A stretch of DNA of 55,214 nucleotides from assembly GCF_003268855.1 (NCBI RefSeq), contig NZ_QLSZ01000014.1:1-55214 (forward strand). The letters run 5' to 3'. The notes beneath the pieces were generated by a model that had not been told where the DNA came from, did not search any database, and was given only the letters and a program-made list of their open reading frames with translations. Position numbers and translations under genes: made by a program. The first letter of the stretch is position 1, and every line of letters begins with the position of its first letter. Positions 18,061 through 27,753 of the stretch are shown here, piece after piece. Source of the DNA: Flavobacterium aciduliphilum. GTDB lineage: Bacteria > Bacteroidota > Bacteroidia > Flavobacteriales > Flavobacteriaceae.

Positions 18061-18476
18061 CTAATAGTTATTAATAACTTCAATTATTGTGCTTACTTCT
18101 TTCTTCGTTAAAAAAGTACTAAAAGGAAGGCTAAGTGTTTCTTTGTGAATTTTTTAAGTGATTTTAAATGTAAATGATTCCATTTCGAATAACACTTTTG
18201 TTGATGAGGAGGAAAAGGCGAATGAATTAAGTTTTCAATCCCAATTTGTTTTAAATACTCTTGCAATTCATTGCAGTCAGCAGTTAGGATTAAATATAAA
18301 TGCCAAATGTGTTCATTTTCTTCCTCTGGATACTGCTGAGGTAGAATGATTTTTGAATTATTTATTGAAATGCAATATTATTCGGCAATGGTCTTTGTTT
18401 ATTATTTTCGTCCTCTAAATAGGGAAGTTTGATTTTAAGTATCGTGGCTTGGATTTCATCTAAACACGAATTAATC
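18061..18476 (-). pseudogene. Decayed C-terminal part of a DegT/DnrJ/EryC1-type sugar aminotransferase
   Basis: Minus-strand frames give successive family segments broken by frameshifts and stops. INSCLDEIQATILKIKLPYL (family GxNSRLDExQAAxLxxKL) is at the 5' side. HIWHLYLILT and ELQEYLKQIGIENL come next, then IHSPFPPHQQKCYSKWN (family xHYPxPxHLQxAY), and ETLSLPFSTFLTKKEVSTII ends with TAG at 18061-18063. About 140 of the usual ~370 residues are recognisable, and the PLP-lysine region is absent. These PLP enzymes make amino sugars on nucleotide-sugar donors, which fits the adjoining polysaccharide cluster. A 63-codon plus-strand ORF here (18158-18349) is only its shadow. Confidence 0.85.
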
Positions 18477-18642
18477 TAGTTTAATAATGCACTACGATTT
18501 AAAATATATATTTAAGTAAAGACTTCATTTCTATAGGTTATAGATTTGCAAAAATATTAAACCATAATTATAAAGTACACTATTAAGGAAACAAAATTAA
18601 AAAATAGTTAATTGCCAAATTAGTTTAGTTCTTAAATAAAAT

Positions 18643-18650
18643 TAACTTTG
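18643..18650 (+). promoter_or_regulatory. -7 element before the glycosyltransferase cluster
   Basis: TAACTTTG 15 bases before the ATG at 18665. No TTG sits at the standard distance. Between the pseudogene (18476) and here the DNA is AT-rich with no other recognisable feature. Confidence 0.5.
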
Positions 18651-18664
18651 TAAAAAATAGTAAA

Positions 18665-19783
18665 ATGAGAATTGTACTTGATCCGCAAATTTTTAATGAT
18701 CAAAAGTATGGCGGTATTTCCAGATATTACACTGAGATATTTTCTCGATTAGCCCAAAGCGAGGTTGTTAATATTCCTCTATTTCAAACCTCTAATGTGT
18801 ATTTGAAGGAGAGTGAATTGTTGACACCCAAACAAAAAAGAAATAGTTTGATGGTGGATATAATGTTGAAATTAGGCATTAGTACTCGTTCCATGATTCG
18901 TAAAAATCAGGCTAAAATTTTTAATTCTACGCTTATTAATTGGGATTATGACGTATTTATTCCTACCTATTACGACGATTATTTTTTAGATAAAATAAAA
19001 GATAAGCCATTTGTGCTTACTGTTTATGATATGATTCATGAATTATTTCCTGAAAATTTTCAAGATAATAACTACAGTGTTTCTGCAAATAAAAAGAAGT
19101 TGATGGAAAAAGCAACTAGAATTATTGCTGTTTCCAATAATACTAAAAAAGATATTTTAAAAATATATCCTCATATAGATGCTTCTAAGATAGATGTTAT
19201 CTATCATGGGGTTTCAATGAAAATTAATACCGAAATCAAAATTGCATTACCTGAGAATTATATTTTATTTGTTGGAAATAGAGCCAACTATAAAAATTTC
19301 AGATTCTTTGTTACAGCTCTTAAAGATACGCTTCTAAGTCAACCCAACTTAGTGATTGTTTGTGCTGGTGGTGGTGTATTTTCAAACGACGAAAAAGATT
19401 TTTTTAATCAATTAGGGATTTCAGATAAAATTATTCAAAAAGGTTTTAAAGAGGAAGAACTAGGCTTGTTTTATCAAAAGGCCAAATGTTTTGTATTTCC
19501 CTCGATTTACGAAGGTTTTGGAATTCCAGTACTCGAATCTATGGCTTGTGGCTGTCCCATTGTTTTAGGAAATCACAGTTCTTTTCCTGAAGTAGCTTCC
19601 AATGCAGGATTTTATTTTGATTTGAACAACCCAGTAAATTTGAAGAACAAAGTAGAATTACTATTGAATGATGCATCTTTACGTGATGAATATATTCAAA
19701 AAGGATTGGCTCAAGCAAGCAAATTCAATTGGGATAACGCAGCCCAACAATGTTTAGAAGTATACCAAAAGGCTTTAGTATAA
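18665..19783 (+). CDS. Glycosyltransferase family 4
   Basis: 372 aa, GT-B fold. The N-terminus has the acceptor-side glycine motif KYGGISRYYTEIF. The C-terminal nucleotide-sugar half has FVGNRANYKNF, ILRPS-like YEGFGIPVLESMACGCPIV (the EX7E motif) and a SFPEV segment. It resembles mannosyltransferases of surface-polysaccharide assembly and is probably cytoplasmic-face membrane-associated. It is the first gene of a plus-strand cluster extending to fcl and one more GT4 gene, with gaps of only a few bases. Confidence 0.85.
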   Translation: MRIVLDPQIFNDQKYGGISRYYTEIFSRLAQSEVVNIPLFQTSNVYLKESELLTPKQKRNSLMVDIMLKLGISTRSMIRKNQAKIFNSTLINWDYDVFIPTYYDDYFLDKIKDKPFVLTVYDMIHELFPENFQDNNYSVSANKKKLMEKATRIIAVSNNTKKDILKIYPHIDASKIDVIYHGVSMKINTEIKIALPENYILFVGNRANYKNFRFFVTALKDTLLSQPNLVIVCAGGGVFSNDEKDFFNQLGISDKIIQKGFKEEELGLFYQKAKCFVFPSIYEGFGIPVLESMACGCPIVLGNHSSFPEVASNAGFYFDLNNPVNLKNKVELLLNDASLRDEYIQKGLAQASKFNWDNAAQQCLEVYQKALV

Positions 19784-19787
19784 AAAT

Positions 19788-20714
19788 ATGTATTCAACGC
19801 AATCTCCTGTTTTATTTTTAGTATTCAACCGCCCTTCAACAACCGAAAAGGTTTTTGAAGCCATTCGTAAGGCCAAGCCAAAAAGACTTTATATAGCTGC
19901 TGATGGGGCAAGAGAAGGAAATGAAAGTGATGTGATTAACAGTCAAAAAGTAAAAGAAATTGTTAGAGCCGTCGATTGGAATTGTGAAGTTAAAACCTTG
20001 TTTCGTGAAAAAAACTTAGGCTGTAAATACGCTATTTCAAGTGCTATTGATTGGTTTTTTGAAAATGAACCACAAGGAATTATTCTGGAAGATGATTGTT
20101 TACCTTCTCCTGATTTTTTCAGATTTTGTGATGTAATGCTTCATCATTATAATGAGGATGATCGAATCCGATTTGTAGCAGGTAGTAATTTTCAGAAAGG
20201 GAAAAAATTCTCTGATGGCAGTTATTATTTTTCCAATTTATCGCATGTTTGGGGATGGGCTTCTTGGAGAAGAGCATGGAAGGATTATGATGTTGAATTG
20301 AATAAATACCGAGGACAAGATAACTTTGCTGCGTTTAATACCATTTTCAACAATGAGCTTTTAGCTCATGATTGGAACGATATCATAGAACGTTTACAAA
20401 ATAATCAAATTGATACTTGGGATTATCAATGGGCAATTACCAATATGTTTAATCACGGTTTGTCCGTAATGCCAAATGCTAATTTGATTTCCAATATTGG
20501 TTTTGGTGCTACAGCTACTCATACCTTTGAAAGCAATGGGTTTGATAATTTAGAATATGGAGAACTTGATAAAAATTTAGTGCATCCAACGGTTTTCTTA
20601 CCTTCAAAAGAAGCCGATTTTTCTACCTTAAGTCGTGAGCATAATTTGGACTATAGAATCAAAAAAATAGCAAGAAAAGCCAAAAGAGACCGATTTAAAT
20701 TTTGGAAAAAATAA
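19788..20714 (+). CDS. Nucleotide-diphospho-sugar glycosyltransferase (HlpA-like, GT-A fold)
   Basis: 308 aa. It opens with SPVLFLVFNRPSTTEKVFEAI and LYIAADGAR, has the metal-binding GIILEDDCLPSPDFFRFCD (DxD-type EDD) and continues with SNLSHVWGWASWRRAWKDYD. This set belongs to the GT-A proteins often annotated as hemolysin HlpA-like or glycosyltransferases near O-antigen clusters. Donor and acceptor cannot be inferred. It starts 4 bases after the preceding GT4 gene. Confidence 0.8.
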   Translation: MYSTQSPVLFLVFNRPSTTEKVFEAIRKAKPKRLYIAADGAREGNESDVINSQKVKEIVRAVDWNCEVKTLFREKNLGCKYAISSAIDWFFENEPQGIILEDDCLPSPDFFRFCDVMLHHYNEDDRIRFVAGSNFQKGKKFSDGSYYFSNLSHVWGWASWRRAWKDYDVELNKYRGQDNFAAFNTIFNNELLAHDWNDIIERLQNNQIDTWDYQWAITNMFNHGLSVMPNANLISNIGFGATATHTFESNGFDNLEYGELDKNLVHPTVFLPSKEADFSTLSREHNLDYRIKKIARKAKRDRFKFWKK

Positions 20715-20725
20715 CAGCAGCAGAT

Positions 20726-21544
20726 ATGAAATTATCAATCATTACGATCAATTATAACAATAAACCAGGTTTAATAAAGACATTCGAGAGTGTTAAAAGT
20801 CAATCTTGGAACGAATTTGAATACATTGTTATTGATGGAGGAAGTACCGATGGAAGTAAGGAGTTGATTGAAAACAATTCCCAAATTTCTTATTGGGTTT
20901 CAGAAAAAGATTCGGGAGTTTATAATGCCTTGAATAAAGGAATTAAAGCGGCCAATGGAGACTATCTTATTTTTATGAACAGTGGCGATTCTTTTTATAA
21001 TTCTGATGTTCTTAAAAATGTAATACCTAACTTTACAGGTGAAATAAGTGTGCTTTATGGTAATTCAATGTATTGTAAAGAGGATGGCTATCAAAGAGAA
21101 GAAGTTTTTCCTAAAAAATTATCCTTTTCGTTCTTTTATACTTCAGGGATCAACCATCAGGCAGCCTTTATAAAAAGAGATTTGTTTTTTAAATACTTTT
21201 TATACAACGAACAATACAAAATTTTTGCCGATTGGGAATTGTTCGTTTATGCAATATGTGCTAAAAATGAGCCTTATTTGCATCTGAATCAAATTATTTG
21301 TTATTACGATTTTACGGGGATGTCTTCCAATATGGAAACCTATCATAAGTATTTGTTTGAAAAAAAGGCAACAATAGAAAAGTACTTTCCTTTGTTTGCC
21401 GAAGATTATATTTTGATCGATGAATTTCAACATAAACGAATGAAGGATTTGGTTTATATCAAGCAATTTAAATTTCCTTGGTTTATTTTGAAGTCGGTTT
21501 CTAAATTAATTCTTATATTTTTACCAAAAAAGAAAAATAACTAG
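20726..21544 (+). CDS. Glycosyltransferase family 2
   Basis: 272 aa from ATG 20726 (MKLSIITINYNN). The reading frame is open further to a TTG at 20702, but that would overlap the previous gene and add residues absent from the family. GT-A motifs are SIITINYNN, IDGGSTDGS, WVSEKDSGVYNALNKGIK and MNSGDSFY. The usual DxD position is replaced by NSGDS, typical for the WcaA/colanic-acid-type GT2 subgroup. The C-terminus is basic and hydrophobic, suggesting membrane association. Confidence 0.85.
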   Translation: MKLSIITINYNNKPGLIKTFESVKSQSWNEFEYIVIDGGSTDGSKELIENNSQISYWVSEKDSGVYNALNKGIKAANGDYLIFMNSGDSFYNSDVLKNVIPNFTGEISVLYGNSMYCKEDGYQREEVFPKKLSFSFFYTSGINHQAAFIKRDLFFKYFLYNEQYKIFADWELFVYAICAKNEPYLHLNQIICYYDFTGMSSNMETYHKYLFEKKATIEKYFPLFAEDYILIDEFQHKRMKDLVYIKQFKFPWFILKSVSKLILIFLPKKKNN

Positions 21545-21583
21545 ATTGTAGAAGATACAGTCTTTATTTAAGCAATATACAAT

Positions 21584-22678
21584 ATGAAAGTAGCCTTAAT
21601 AACAGGAGTAACAGGACAAGATGGTGCCTATTTGGCGGAACTATTATTGTCAAAAGGATATATGGTTCACGGTATTAAAAGAAGAAGTTCTTTATTCAAT
21701 ACCCAACGAATTGATCATATTTATGAAGATCCTCATATTGATAATCAACATTTCCGATTGCATTATGGTGATTTGAACGACTCTACTAATTTAATCCGAA
21801 TCATACAAGAAACGCAACCGGATGAAATTTATAATCTTGGAGCTATGAGCCACGTGAAAGTGAGCTTTGATATGCCTGAGTATACCGCTAATGCCGATGG
21901 AATTGGGACTTTAAGAATCCTTGAAGCAGTTCGTTTATTGGGGTTGACTCAAAAAACTAAAATCTATCAAGCTTCCACCTCTGAATTGTATGGTTTAGTG
22001 CAGGAAGTACCACAACGCGAAACGACTCCTTTTTATCCACGTTCCCCTTATGCGGTAGCCAAACTATATGCCTACTGGATTACGGTTAATTACAGAGAGG
22101 CCTATTCGATGTTTGCTTGTAATGGAATATTATTCAATCACGAAAGCCCTCGCCGCGGAGAAACTTTTGTTACGAGAAAGATAACTCGTGGTATTGCTCA
22201 AATGGCAATGGGAATGCAAGATACCCTCTTTATGGGGAATATTGATTCTAAACGTGATTGGGGACATGCTAAAGACTATGTTGAAGCGATGTGGTTGATA
22301 TTGCAGCAGGACCAACCGGAGGATTTTGTTATTTCGACAGGAGTAACTACAACAGTTCGTGATTTTATAATTATGGCTTTTGCTGAGGTAGGAGTTGAAT
22401 TGGAATTTTCGGGTAGTGATGTAAACGAAATTGCGATTGTAAAATCATCTTCGAATCCAGAATTTGATTTTAAAATAGGCCAAGTGGTAATTCGAATAGA
22501 TCCTGCATATTTTCGTCCAACAGAAGTTGATTTGTTGATTGGTGACAATACCAAAGCGACTACTAAATTGGGTTGGAAACCAAAATATACTTTAGATATG
22601 TTAGTGAAAGAAATGATGGAGGCCGATTTAGAATTGTTTAAAAAAGAAAAGTTTTACAAAGAAAATAAATGGAATTAA
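21584..22678 (+). CDS. gmd: GDP-mannose 4,6-dehydratase
   Basis: 364 aa, extended SDR. Motifs are the NADP site [28 protein letters not shown], the STSELYG loop with catalytic Ser/Thr and Glu, [12 protein letters not shown] (Tyr-xxx-Lys), and [17 protein letters not shown]. It converts GDP-D-mannose to GDP-4-keto-6-deoxymannose. It overlaps fcl by 10 bases, so the two steps to GDP-L-fucose are translationally coupled. Confidence 0.97.
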   Translation: MKVALITGVTGQDGAYLAELLLSKGYMVHGIKRRSSLFNTQRIDHIYEDPHIDNQHFRLHYGDLNDSTNLIRIIQETQPDEIYNLGAMSHVKVSFDMPEYTANADGIGTLRILEAVRLLGLTQKTKIYQASTSELYGLVQEVPQRETTPFYPRSPYAVAKLYAYWITVNYREAYSMFACNGILFNHESPRRGETFVTRKITRGIAQMAMGMQDTLFMGNIDSKRDWGHAKDYVEAMWLILQQDQPEDFVISTGVTTTVRDFIIMAFAEVGVELEFSGSDVNEIAIVKSSSNPEFDFKIGQVVIRIDPAYFRPTEVDLLIGDNTKATTKLGWKPKYTLDMLVKEMMEADLELFKKEKFYKENKWN

Positions 22679-23592
22679 ATTCAAAGATATTTGTTGCTGG
22701 TCATAGGGGTATGGTAGGCAGTGCTATTTTGGCTAACTTAAAAAGTAAAGGCTATACCAATATTGTAGTTCGAACATCATCAGAATTGAACTTGATTAAT
22801 CAAGATGATGTTGCGAATTTTTTCCAAAAAGAACAACCAGAATATGTTTTTTTAGCAGCCGCTAAAGTAGGAGGTATCATTGCGAATAGCACTTATAAGG
22901 CTGATTTTATCTATGAAAACTTGATGATTCAAAACAATGTCATTCATCAAAGTTTTAAAAATGGAGTGAAAAAATTAATGTTTTTAGGTTCTTCTTGTAT
23001 ATATCCAAAAATGGCGCCGCAGCCTATGAAAGAAGAATATCTTTTAACGGGTTTGCTTGAAGAAACCAACGAACCCTATGCCATTGCTAAAATAGCAGGG
23101 ATCAAAATGTGTGATGCTTATAGAGATCAATACAATTGTAATTTTATTTCGGTAATGCCTACCAATTTGTACGGCTTTAATGATAATTATGATTTGCAAA
23201 ATTCCCATGTTTTGCCAGCTTTGTTGCGAAAATTCCACGAAGCTAAAATCAATAATGATGATGAAGTTATGGTATGGGGTACCGGAAGTCCATTGAGAGA
23301 ATTTTTGCACGCCACAGATATGGCAGATGCTTGTGTGTATTTGATGCAACAATACAACGATAAAGGATTTGTAAATATTGGCTCAGGAAAAGAAATTTCA
23401 ATTAAGGATTTAGCTTATTTGGTTAAAGACATTGTTGGATATCAAGGTAGAGTCACTTTTGATACTTCAAAACCTGACGGAACACCTAGAAAACTTATGG
23501 ATGAATCCAAGTTGACTCAATTGGGTTGGACAGCATCAATTACTTTGGAAGAGGGAATTAGAGGAGTATATCAAGAGAAATTTTTAAACTAA
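22669..23592 (+). CDS. fcl: GDP-L-fucose synthase
   Basis: 307 aa, extended SDR. Motifs are [44 protein letters not shown] (Tyr-xxx-Lys) and [12 protein letters not shown]. This epimerase/reductase finishes GDP-L-fucose from the Gmd product. It directly overlaps gmd. Fucose, or a related 6-deoxyhexose, is therefore a likely component of the polysaccharide built by this cluster. Confidence 0.97.
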   Translation: MELNSKIFVAGHRGMVGSAILANLKSKGYTNIVVRTSSELNLINQDDVANFFQKEQPEYVFLAAAKVGGIIANSTYKADFIYENLMIQNNVIHQSFKNGVKKLMFLGSSCIYPKMAPQPMKEEYLLTGLLEETNEPYAIAKIAGIKMCDAYRDQYNCNFISVMPTNLYGFNDNYDLQNSHVLPALLRKFHEAKINNDDEVMVWGTGSPLREFLHATDMADACVYLMQQYNDKGFVNIGSGKEISIKDLAYLVKDIVGYQGRVTFDTSKPDGTPRKLMDESKLTQLGWTASITLEEGIRGVYQEKFLN

Positions 23593-23625
23593 TTATTGCC
23601 CGCATTTTCTATAAAATAATTTGAA

Positions 23626-24849
23626 ATGTATAAAAAAATCAAAGTTTACTTTAAAAACAAAAACTTAGAGAAGAAACTCAAAAAAGACAATAAGTTTTTC
23701 GATTATCAGATTAACACTCATATTACTTCTGCTAAAACAGTTTTAATTATTGATGATAAACTTCCTGAATTCGATAAAGATTCAGGCTCTAGAAGATTAA
23801 ATATTATTATTGATATTTTATTGCAAAATCAAGTTAGCGTATTTTTAATTGGCGATTTCAAAGAATACAAATATAAAACAGATTATGTTGCGTATTATAG
23901 AAACAAAGGTGTGGTGGTTTATGAACCATCATTAGATGAATCGGGAAAATTAATTACTAAAGAGCTCTTTATTGCTACCATCAGTGATGGTTTAGACTTC
24001 GTTTGGCTGCACCGACCACTGATCTTTAAAAAGTACTATACTGTCATAAAAAAGTACAATGCTAAAGTGAAGATTGCTTTTGATATGGTCGATTTTCATT
24101 ATTTGAGAATGAAAAGAGAGTCAGAATTAAAAAACAACAGTAAGTTGCTAGTAGAGGCCAATAAATTTCTTGAAATTGAATTAAATAATGCTCGTTTGGC
24201 TGATGAAATTATTGTAATTTCAGAAACTGATAAAGCCAACTTTGCGGCATACTTTCCTGAGGTGTCCAAAATGAAAGTCATTAGTAATATCCACAATTTT
24301 ATTAATGATAATCATAATTTTAAAAGTTTTGACGAGCGAAAAGGATTGCTTTTCGTTGGAAGTTTTGATCACTTGCCTAATGTGGATGCGGTGAGCTATT
24401 TAAAAGATGAAATTATGCCTTTGATATGGAATACAAATCCTGATATTCAATTGACTGTAGTGGGAAGTAATCCTCCACAACATATATTGAATTTGAATAC
24501 GGACTATTTCCGAGTATTAGGTTATGTTGAGGATTTAACAGAATACTTTAACACGTCTCGACTATTTATTGCCCCTTTGCGATATGGAGCAGGAATTAAA
24601 GGGAAAATAGGGCAAAGTATGGAGTTCGGATTGCCTTTAGTTACCACAGATGTAGGTGCAGAAGGATTTGATTTTGGAACTCTTTATCATACTATGGTGA
24701 CCAATCATAGCGAATCCTTTGCACAATTAGTGGTGAACATGTATACGGATAAAACTTTATGGAATTCGGTTAGTGAGAATTCTAAAAAAGTATTGGAACC
24801 ATTCTCGCTTTCACAAACCACTCGTACCATTATGAGTATCTTGAATTAG
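23626..24849 (+). CDS. Glycosyltransferase family 4-like
   Basis: 407 aa, GT-B fold. The N-terminal half has IIDDKLPEFDKDSGSRR, the signature of a GT subgroup common in O-antigen regions. The C-terminal half has GLLFVGSFDHLPNVDAV, VVGSNPP and APLRYGAGIKGKIGQSMEFG (the donor-site loop). It is the last plus-strand gene of the fucose block. Its stop overlaps by 4 bases the stop of the convergent gene at 24846. Confidence 0.85.
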   Translation: MYKKIKVYFKNKNLEKKLKKDNKFFDYQINTHITSAKTVLIIDDKLPEFDKDSGSRRLNIIIDILLQNQVSVFLIGDFKEYKYKTDYVAYYRNKGVVVYEPSLDESGKLITKELFIATISDGLDFVWLHRPLIFKKYYTVIKKYNAKVKIAFDMVDFHYLRMKRESELKNNSKLLVEANKFLEIELNNARLADEIIVISETDKANFAAYFPEVSKMKVISNIHNFINDNHNFKSFDERKGLLFVGSFDHLPNVDAVSYLKDEIMPLIWNTNPDIQLTVVGSNPPQHILNLNTDYFRVLGYVEDLTEYFNTSRLFIAPLRYGAGIKGKIGQSMEFGLPLVTTDVGAEGFDFGTLYHTMVTNHSESFAQLVVNMYTDKTLWNSVSENSKKVLEPFSLSQTTRTIMSILN

Positions 24850-25802
24850 TTTTTTAATTCAAATACTCGATCAACCCATGCTTTAATAGTGTATTTGTTG
24901 TATATTTCGTCCGACAAAGGCTCATAATTCGATTCGAAAAACTCCTTTGGAATTATTGGATTATTTTCATCCAATATGAATACGTTATTTGGAGAGTAAA
25001 AATCATAGTCCTTTATCGATTGATTGCTGGTGATGATTTTTTTCTGATAAGCCAGGGCTTCAAATATACGGAAACTCAACCCGTTTTGGTTTTTTCGAAT
25101 CAAATCCAAAAAGATTTTCGATTCCTCCAATTCCTCCAATAAATCATTTAAAAAAATATTTTCAGTTGTAAATTCAATATTAGAATTGATGTTTTGTGGA
25201 CGTTTTTTTCCAACAACAATAAATTTGAATGAGATGTTGTGGATGGAACAATAATCTGCTACCTTATTCATTAATCCCAAACGTTCGTCAATGGAAGAAA
25301 TAATAAACAAATCATTGCGGTACACTTTGTTTGGGTTCAACTCTTTTTTGTTGAGATAAATATAGTTGCTAATAAGCTCAAAACCGAACTTTTTAGCGTC
25401 GTTTTGATCAAATGTGTATATTTTGTCAAACAAATCAACTAAATGGTTTATAGGGAACCTATTGGTACTGTCATAGATATAAGTGAGATATTTGTTGCAG
25501 CTTTGTTTGATTTTAAGATGTGCTTTTTTGCTAATTCGATCTGGTCTGATGGTCAAAATGATGTCTTGGTGACCATATTGATTCAAATGGTGCAAGATAA
25601 ATTCTTCAGTTTTTTCTCTTTTTATATTTTTTCCTAAAAAAACTTTACTGAAAAAGTTACTCATTTTTTCTCCAAAAGAAGCATAACGATAGTAATATTT
25701 GGAAATGTCAATATGATGAGCCTCAATCCCTCTGGACTGTAATTCCTTTATAATATTTGCATCAAAATCAAAATAATCAAAACTAATCAGGGTGATTTTC
25801 AT
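24846..25802 (-). CDS. CgeB-like glycosyltransferase
   Basis: 318 aa with a GT-B-like layout: MKITLISFDYFDFDANIIKE at the start, YIYDSTNRFP in the linker and SFRIFEALAYQKKIITSNQS near the end. This pattern is seen in CgeB/spore-maturation-type and capsular glycosyltransferases. The conserved EALA segment replaces the EX7E motif. Substrate unknown. It is followed at higher coordinates by a GT4 gene 5 bases away on the same strand. Confidence 0.7.
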   Translation of the reverse strand: MKITLISFDYFDFDANIIKELQSRGIEAHHIDISKYYYRYASFGEKMSNFFSKVFLGKNIKREKTEEFILHHLNQYGHQDIILTIRPDRISKKAHLKIKQSCNKYLTYIYDSTNRFPINHLVDLFDKIYTFDQNDAKKFGFELISNYIYLNKKELNPNKVYRNDLFIISSIDERLGLMNKVADYCSIHNISFKFIVVGKKRPQNINSNIEFTTENIFLNDLLEELEESKIFLDLIRKNQNGLSFRIFEALAYQKKIITSNQSIKDYDFYSPNNVFILDENNPIIPKEFFESNYEPLSDEIYNKYTIKAWVDRVFELKN

Positions 25803-25807
25803 AGTAG

Positions 25808-26905
25808 TTATGATTTAATAACAGCATTTAATTCGGCTAACATTTGCTTTGCAATAACCTCTTTAGTAAAATTTGCTTTCAGATGTTCGTAGCCATTTGT
25901 TACCAATTCATTTCGTAAACTAGGATTGGAAAGAATTTTTATTACCGCTTCAGCAAAATCTGAGGCGTTTTCTTTTTCACATAATAATCCCGTTTTGTTT
26001 TCTATAATAACTTCAGGTATTCCACCTGCTCGTGTAGCTACAACTGGAACTTTACAAGCGTTGGCTTCTAATAATACTCCTCCAGTAGGTTCTAATTTGG
26101 AAGTAAATAGAAATAAGTCAAATTCAGGAAATAGTTCAGGTACATCTTTTCGGAATCCTAGAAATGCGAATCGCTCAGTTAAACCTTTTTGAGCAACATA
26201 GTCTTTAATTTCTTGTTCTAATTCTCCTTTTCCTATTAAAACGAATTTGCAATTTGGTAGTTTTGAAGCTAAGATTTCAGCGGTGTTTACAAAGGTTATA
26301 TGGTCCTTGAAAGGAACAAAGGCTGCAATGTTTCCTATAATAATGGTATCAGCATCCCAACCTAATTCACGATGAAGTATGCCCGTTTTTTGAGTTTTTT
26401 GGAATTCAGATAAGTCGGTAGCACTTCCAACTATTGACAGACGTGTATGATCTTTTATCGCGGACAATAATATCGTTCGAACTGCTTCCGAAACGCAAAC
26501 AATTTTCTTTAAAACTTTATAATTGTATTTCCATTTTCGGAAAAAGTTAGTGTCTACCTTTTTAATAAGGGTTCTAAAAAACACCATAGGAGTTTTCCAA
26601 CCATAAATTAAAGAAGATAGTACACATAAGGTATGTGCGGTGCTGTTGTGAATTAATACAACGTCAATCTTTTCTTCTTTAATGATTTGGTTGATTTTTT
26701 TCATCCATTTCAAATCGTATTCAGATTTGAATTCTAAAGTTTGAAAATTATAGTTTCTTTCAGCTGCTATTTCTGATAATCGAGTGTTTGGTGTACACAA
26801 AAGTACTTGATGTTCTATTTGATCATTAAATTCATCATAATAATACACAATTTGTTGTTCATGACCTCTCCAAACATTGGAGGCTGTTATTTGTAATAAT
26901 CTCAT
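25808..26905 (-). CDS. Glycosyltransferase family 4
   Basis: 365 aa, GT-B. The N-terminus MRLLQITASNVWRGHEQQ has the acceptor-binding loop, the middle has GNIAAFVPFKDH, and the C-terminal donor site is SKLEPTGGVLLEANACKVPVV (EX7E variant) then AGGIPEVI. Probably a hexosyltransferase of LPS core or surface glycan. It is preceded by a WaaE-like GT2 gene on the same strand with a 12-base gap, so 27688 to 24846 is likely one transcript. Confidence 0.85.
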   Translation of the reverse strand: MRLLQITASNVWRGHEQQIVYYYDEFNDQIEHQVLLCTPNTRLSEIAAERNYNFQTLEFKSEYDLKWMKKINQIIKEEKIDVVLIHNSTAHTLCVLSSLIYGWKTPMVFFRTLIKKVDTNFFRKWKYNYKVLKKIVCVSEAVRTILLSAIKDHTRLSIVGSATDLSEFQKTQKTGILHRELGWDADTIIIGNIAAFVPFKDHITFVNTAEILASKLPNCKFVLIGKGELEQEIKDYVAQKGLTERFAFLGFRKDVPELFPEFDLFLFTSKLEPTGGVLLEANACKVPVVATRAGGIPEVIIENKTGLLCEKENASDFAEAVIKILSNPSLRNELVTNGYEHLKANFTKEVIAKQMLAELNAVIKS

Positions 26906-26917
26906 AATGAATTTTGG

Positions 26918-27688
26918 TTATTCTATTTTTCTATAAAGCATCCACAATTGTAAGTATCTCTTAAATACGGAAAAGGAATGCACATAAGCTAGAATAAATC
27001 CTTCTTTTCCATCTAAAATACCCAGTCGAAAGATGTATTGCCATAAAAAACGATACAACGGACGAAAGATTAAATGATACACATTGGGTTTTACTTTCTT
27101 TAAATATAAATTTTCTGCTTGTAATTTACTGTACAAATTGAGTTTGTCGTTGTAGTTATCAAAATTTTTGTAGCTAAAATGATTAACACCATTTTTTAAT
27201 ACACTTACATTTCCATTGGCTTTGACTTCTTCGTGAACCAAATTACCATTGTATTGACAATAATTTTTATTAAACAATCGAATGGCTTTATCATTTTGCC
27301 AACCGCCAAAATGAATGCGTTTTCCCATAAAATAAAAGTGCCTTTTTACAAAAAAAGCAACTTTTGATTTAGGATTATTTACCGTAGCTAAGATTTCTTT
27401 TTCCAAATCTTTCGTAATGACTTCATCTAAATCAAAAAAAAGAATCCAATCATTTTTAGCCTGACTTATGGCGAAATTTCGTTGATCGGAAAAATTGGTA
27501 AAAGCCCGTTCAATTACTTTTATATTCATTTCACGAGCTAAAGAAACGGTTCGGTCACTACTATACGAATCAATAAATAGAATTTCGTCTACAAAAGACA
27601 AACTTTCGATATATCGCTTTACATTTTCTTCTTCATTATAGGTAATAGCTAAGGCAGAAATTTTAGGTATCGCTGAATTTTCACTCAT
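26918..27688 (-). CDS. WaaE/KdtX-like glycosyltransferase family 2
   Basis: 256 aa. Motifs are ALAITYNEEENVKRYIESL, IDSYSSDRTV, QRNFAI, FFDLDEVIT (DxD), HFGGWQNDKAIRLFNK and VHEEVK. This is the LPS-core beta-1,4-glucosyltransferase-like subgroup (WaaE/KdtX). It is clearly paralogous to 28468-29205. A -7 box TATATTTG (minus, 27708-27715) lies about 20 bases upstream. It is probably the first gene of a three-gene minus-strand transcript. Confidence 0.85.
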   Translation of the reverse strand: MSENSAIPKISALAITYNEEENVKRYIESLSFVDEILFIDSYSSDRTVSLAREMNIKVIERAFTNFSDQRNFAISQAKNDWILFFDLDEVITKDLEKEILATVNNPKSKVAFFVKRHFYFMGKRIHFGGWQNDKAIRLFNKNYCQYNGNLVHEEVKANGNVSVLKNGVNHFSYKNFDNYNDKLNLYSKLQAENLYLKKVKPNVYHLIFRPLYRFLWQYIFRLGILDGKEGFILAYVHSFSVFKRYLQLWMLYRKIE

Positions 27689-27707
27689 TTTAATATGAAA
27701 TATGAGA

Positions 27708-27715
27708 CAAATATA
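27708..27715 (-). promoter_or_regulatory. -7 element for the WaaE-like GT operon
   Basis: The minus strand reads TATATTTG followed by TC. The -33 element is not clear. Confidence 0.5.
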
Positions 27716-27753
27716 ATATTTTTACCGCAATAGTCATTTCCTAATTTAGTATT

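Noticed and set aside
18158..18349. A 63-codon plus-strand ORF before the glycosyltransferase cluster
   Set aside because: It is the antisense shadow of the decayed DegT-type aminotransferase on the minus strand.
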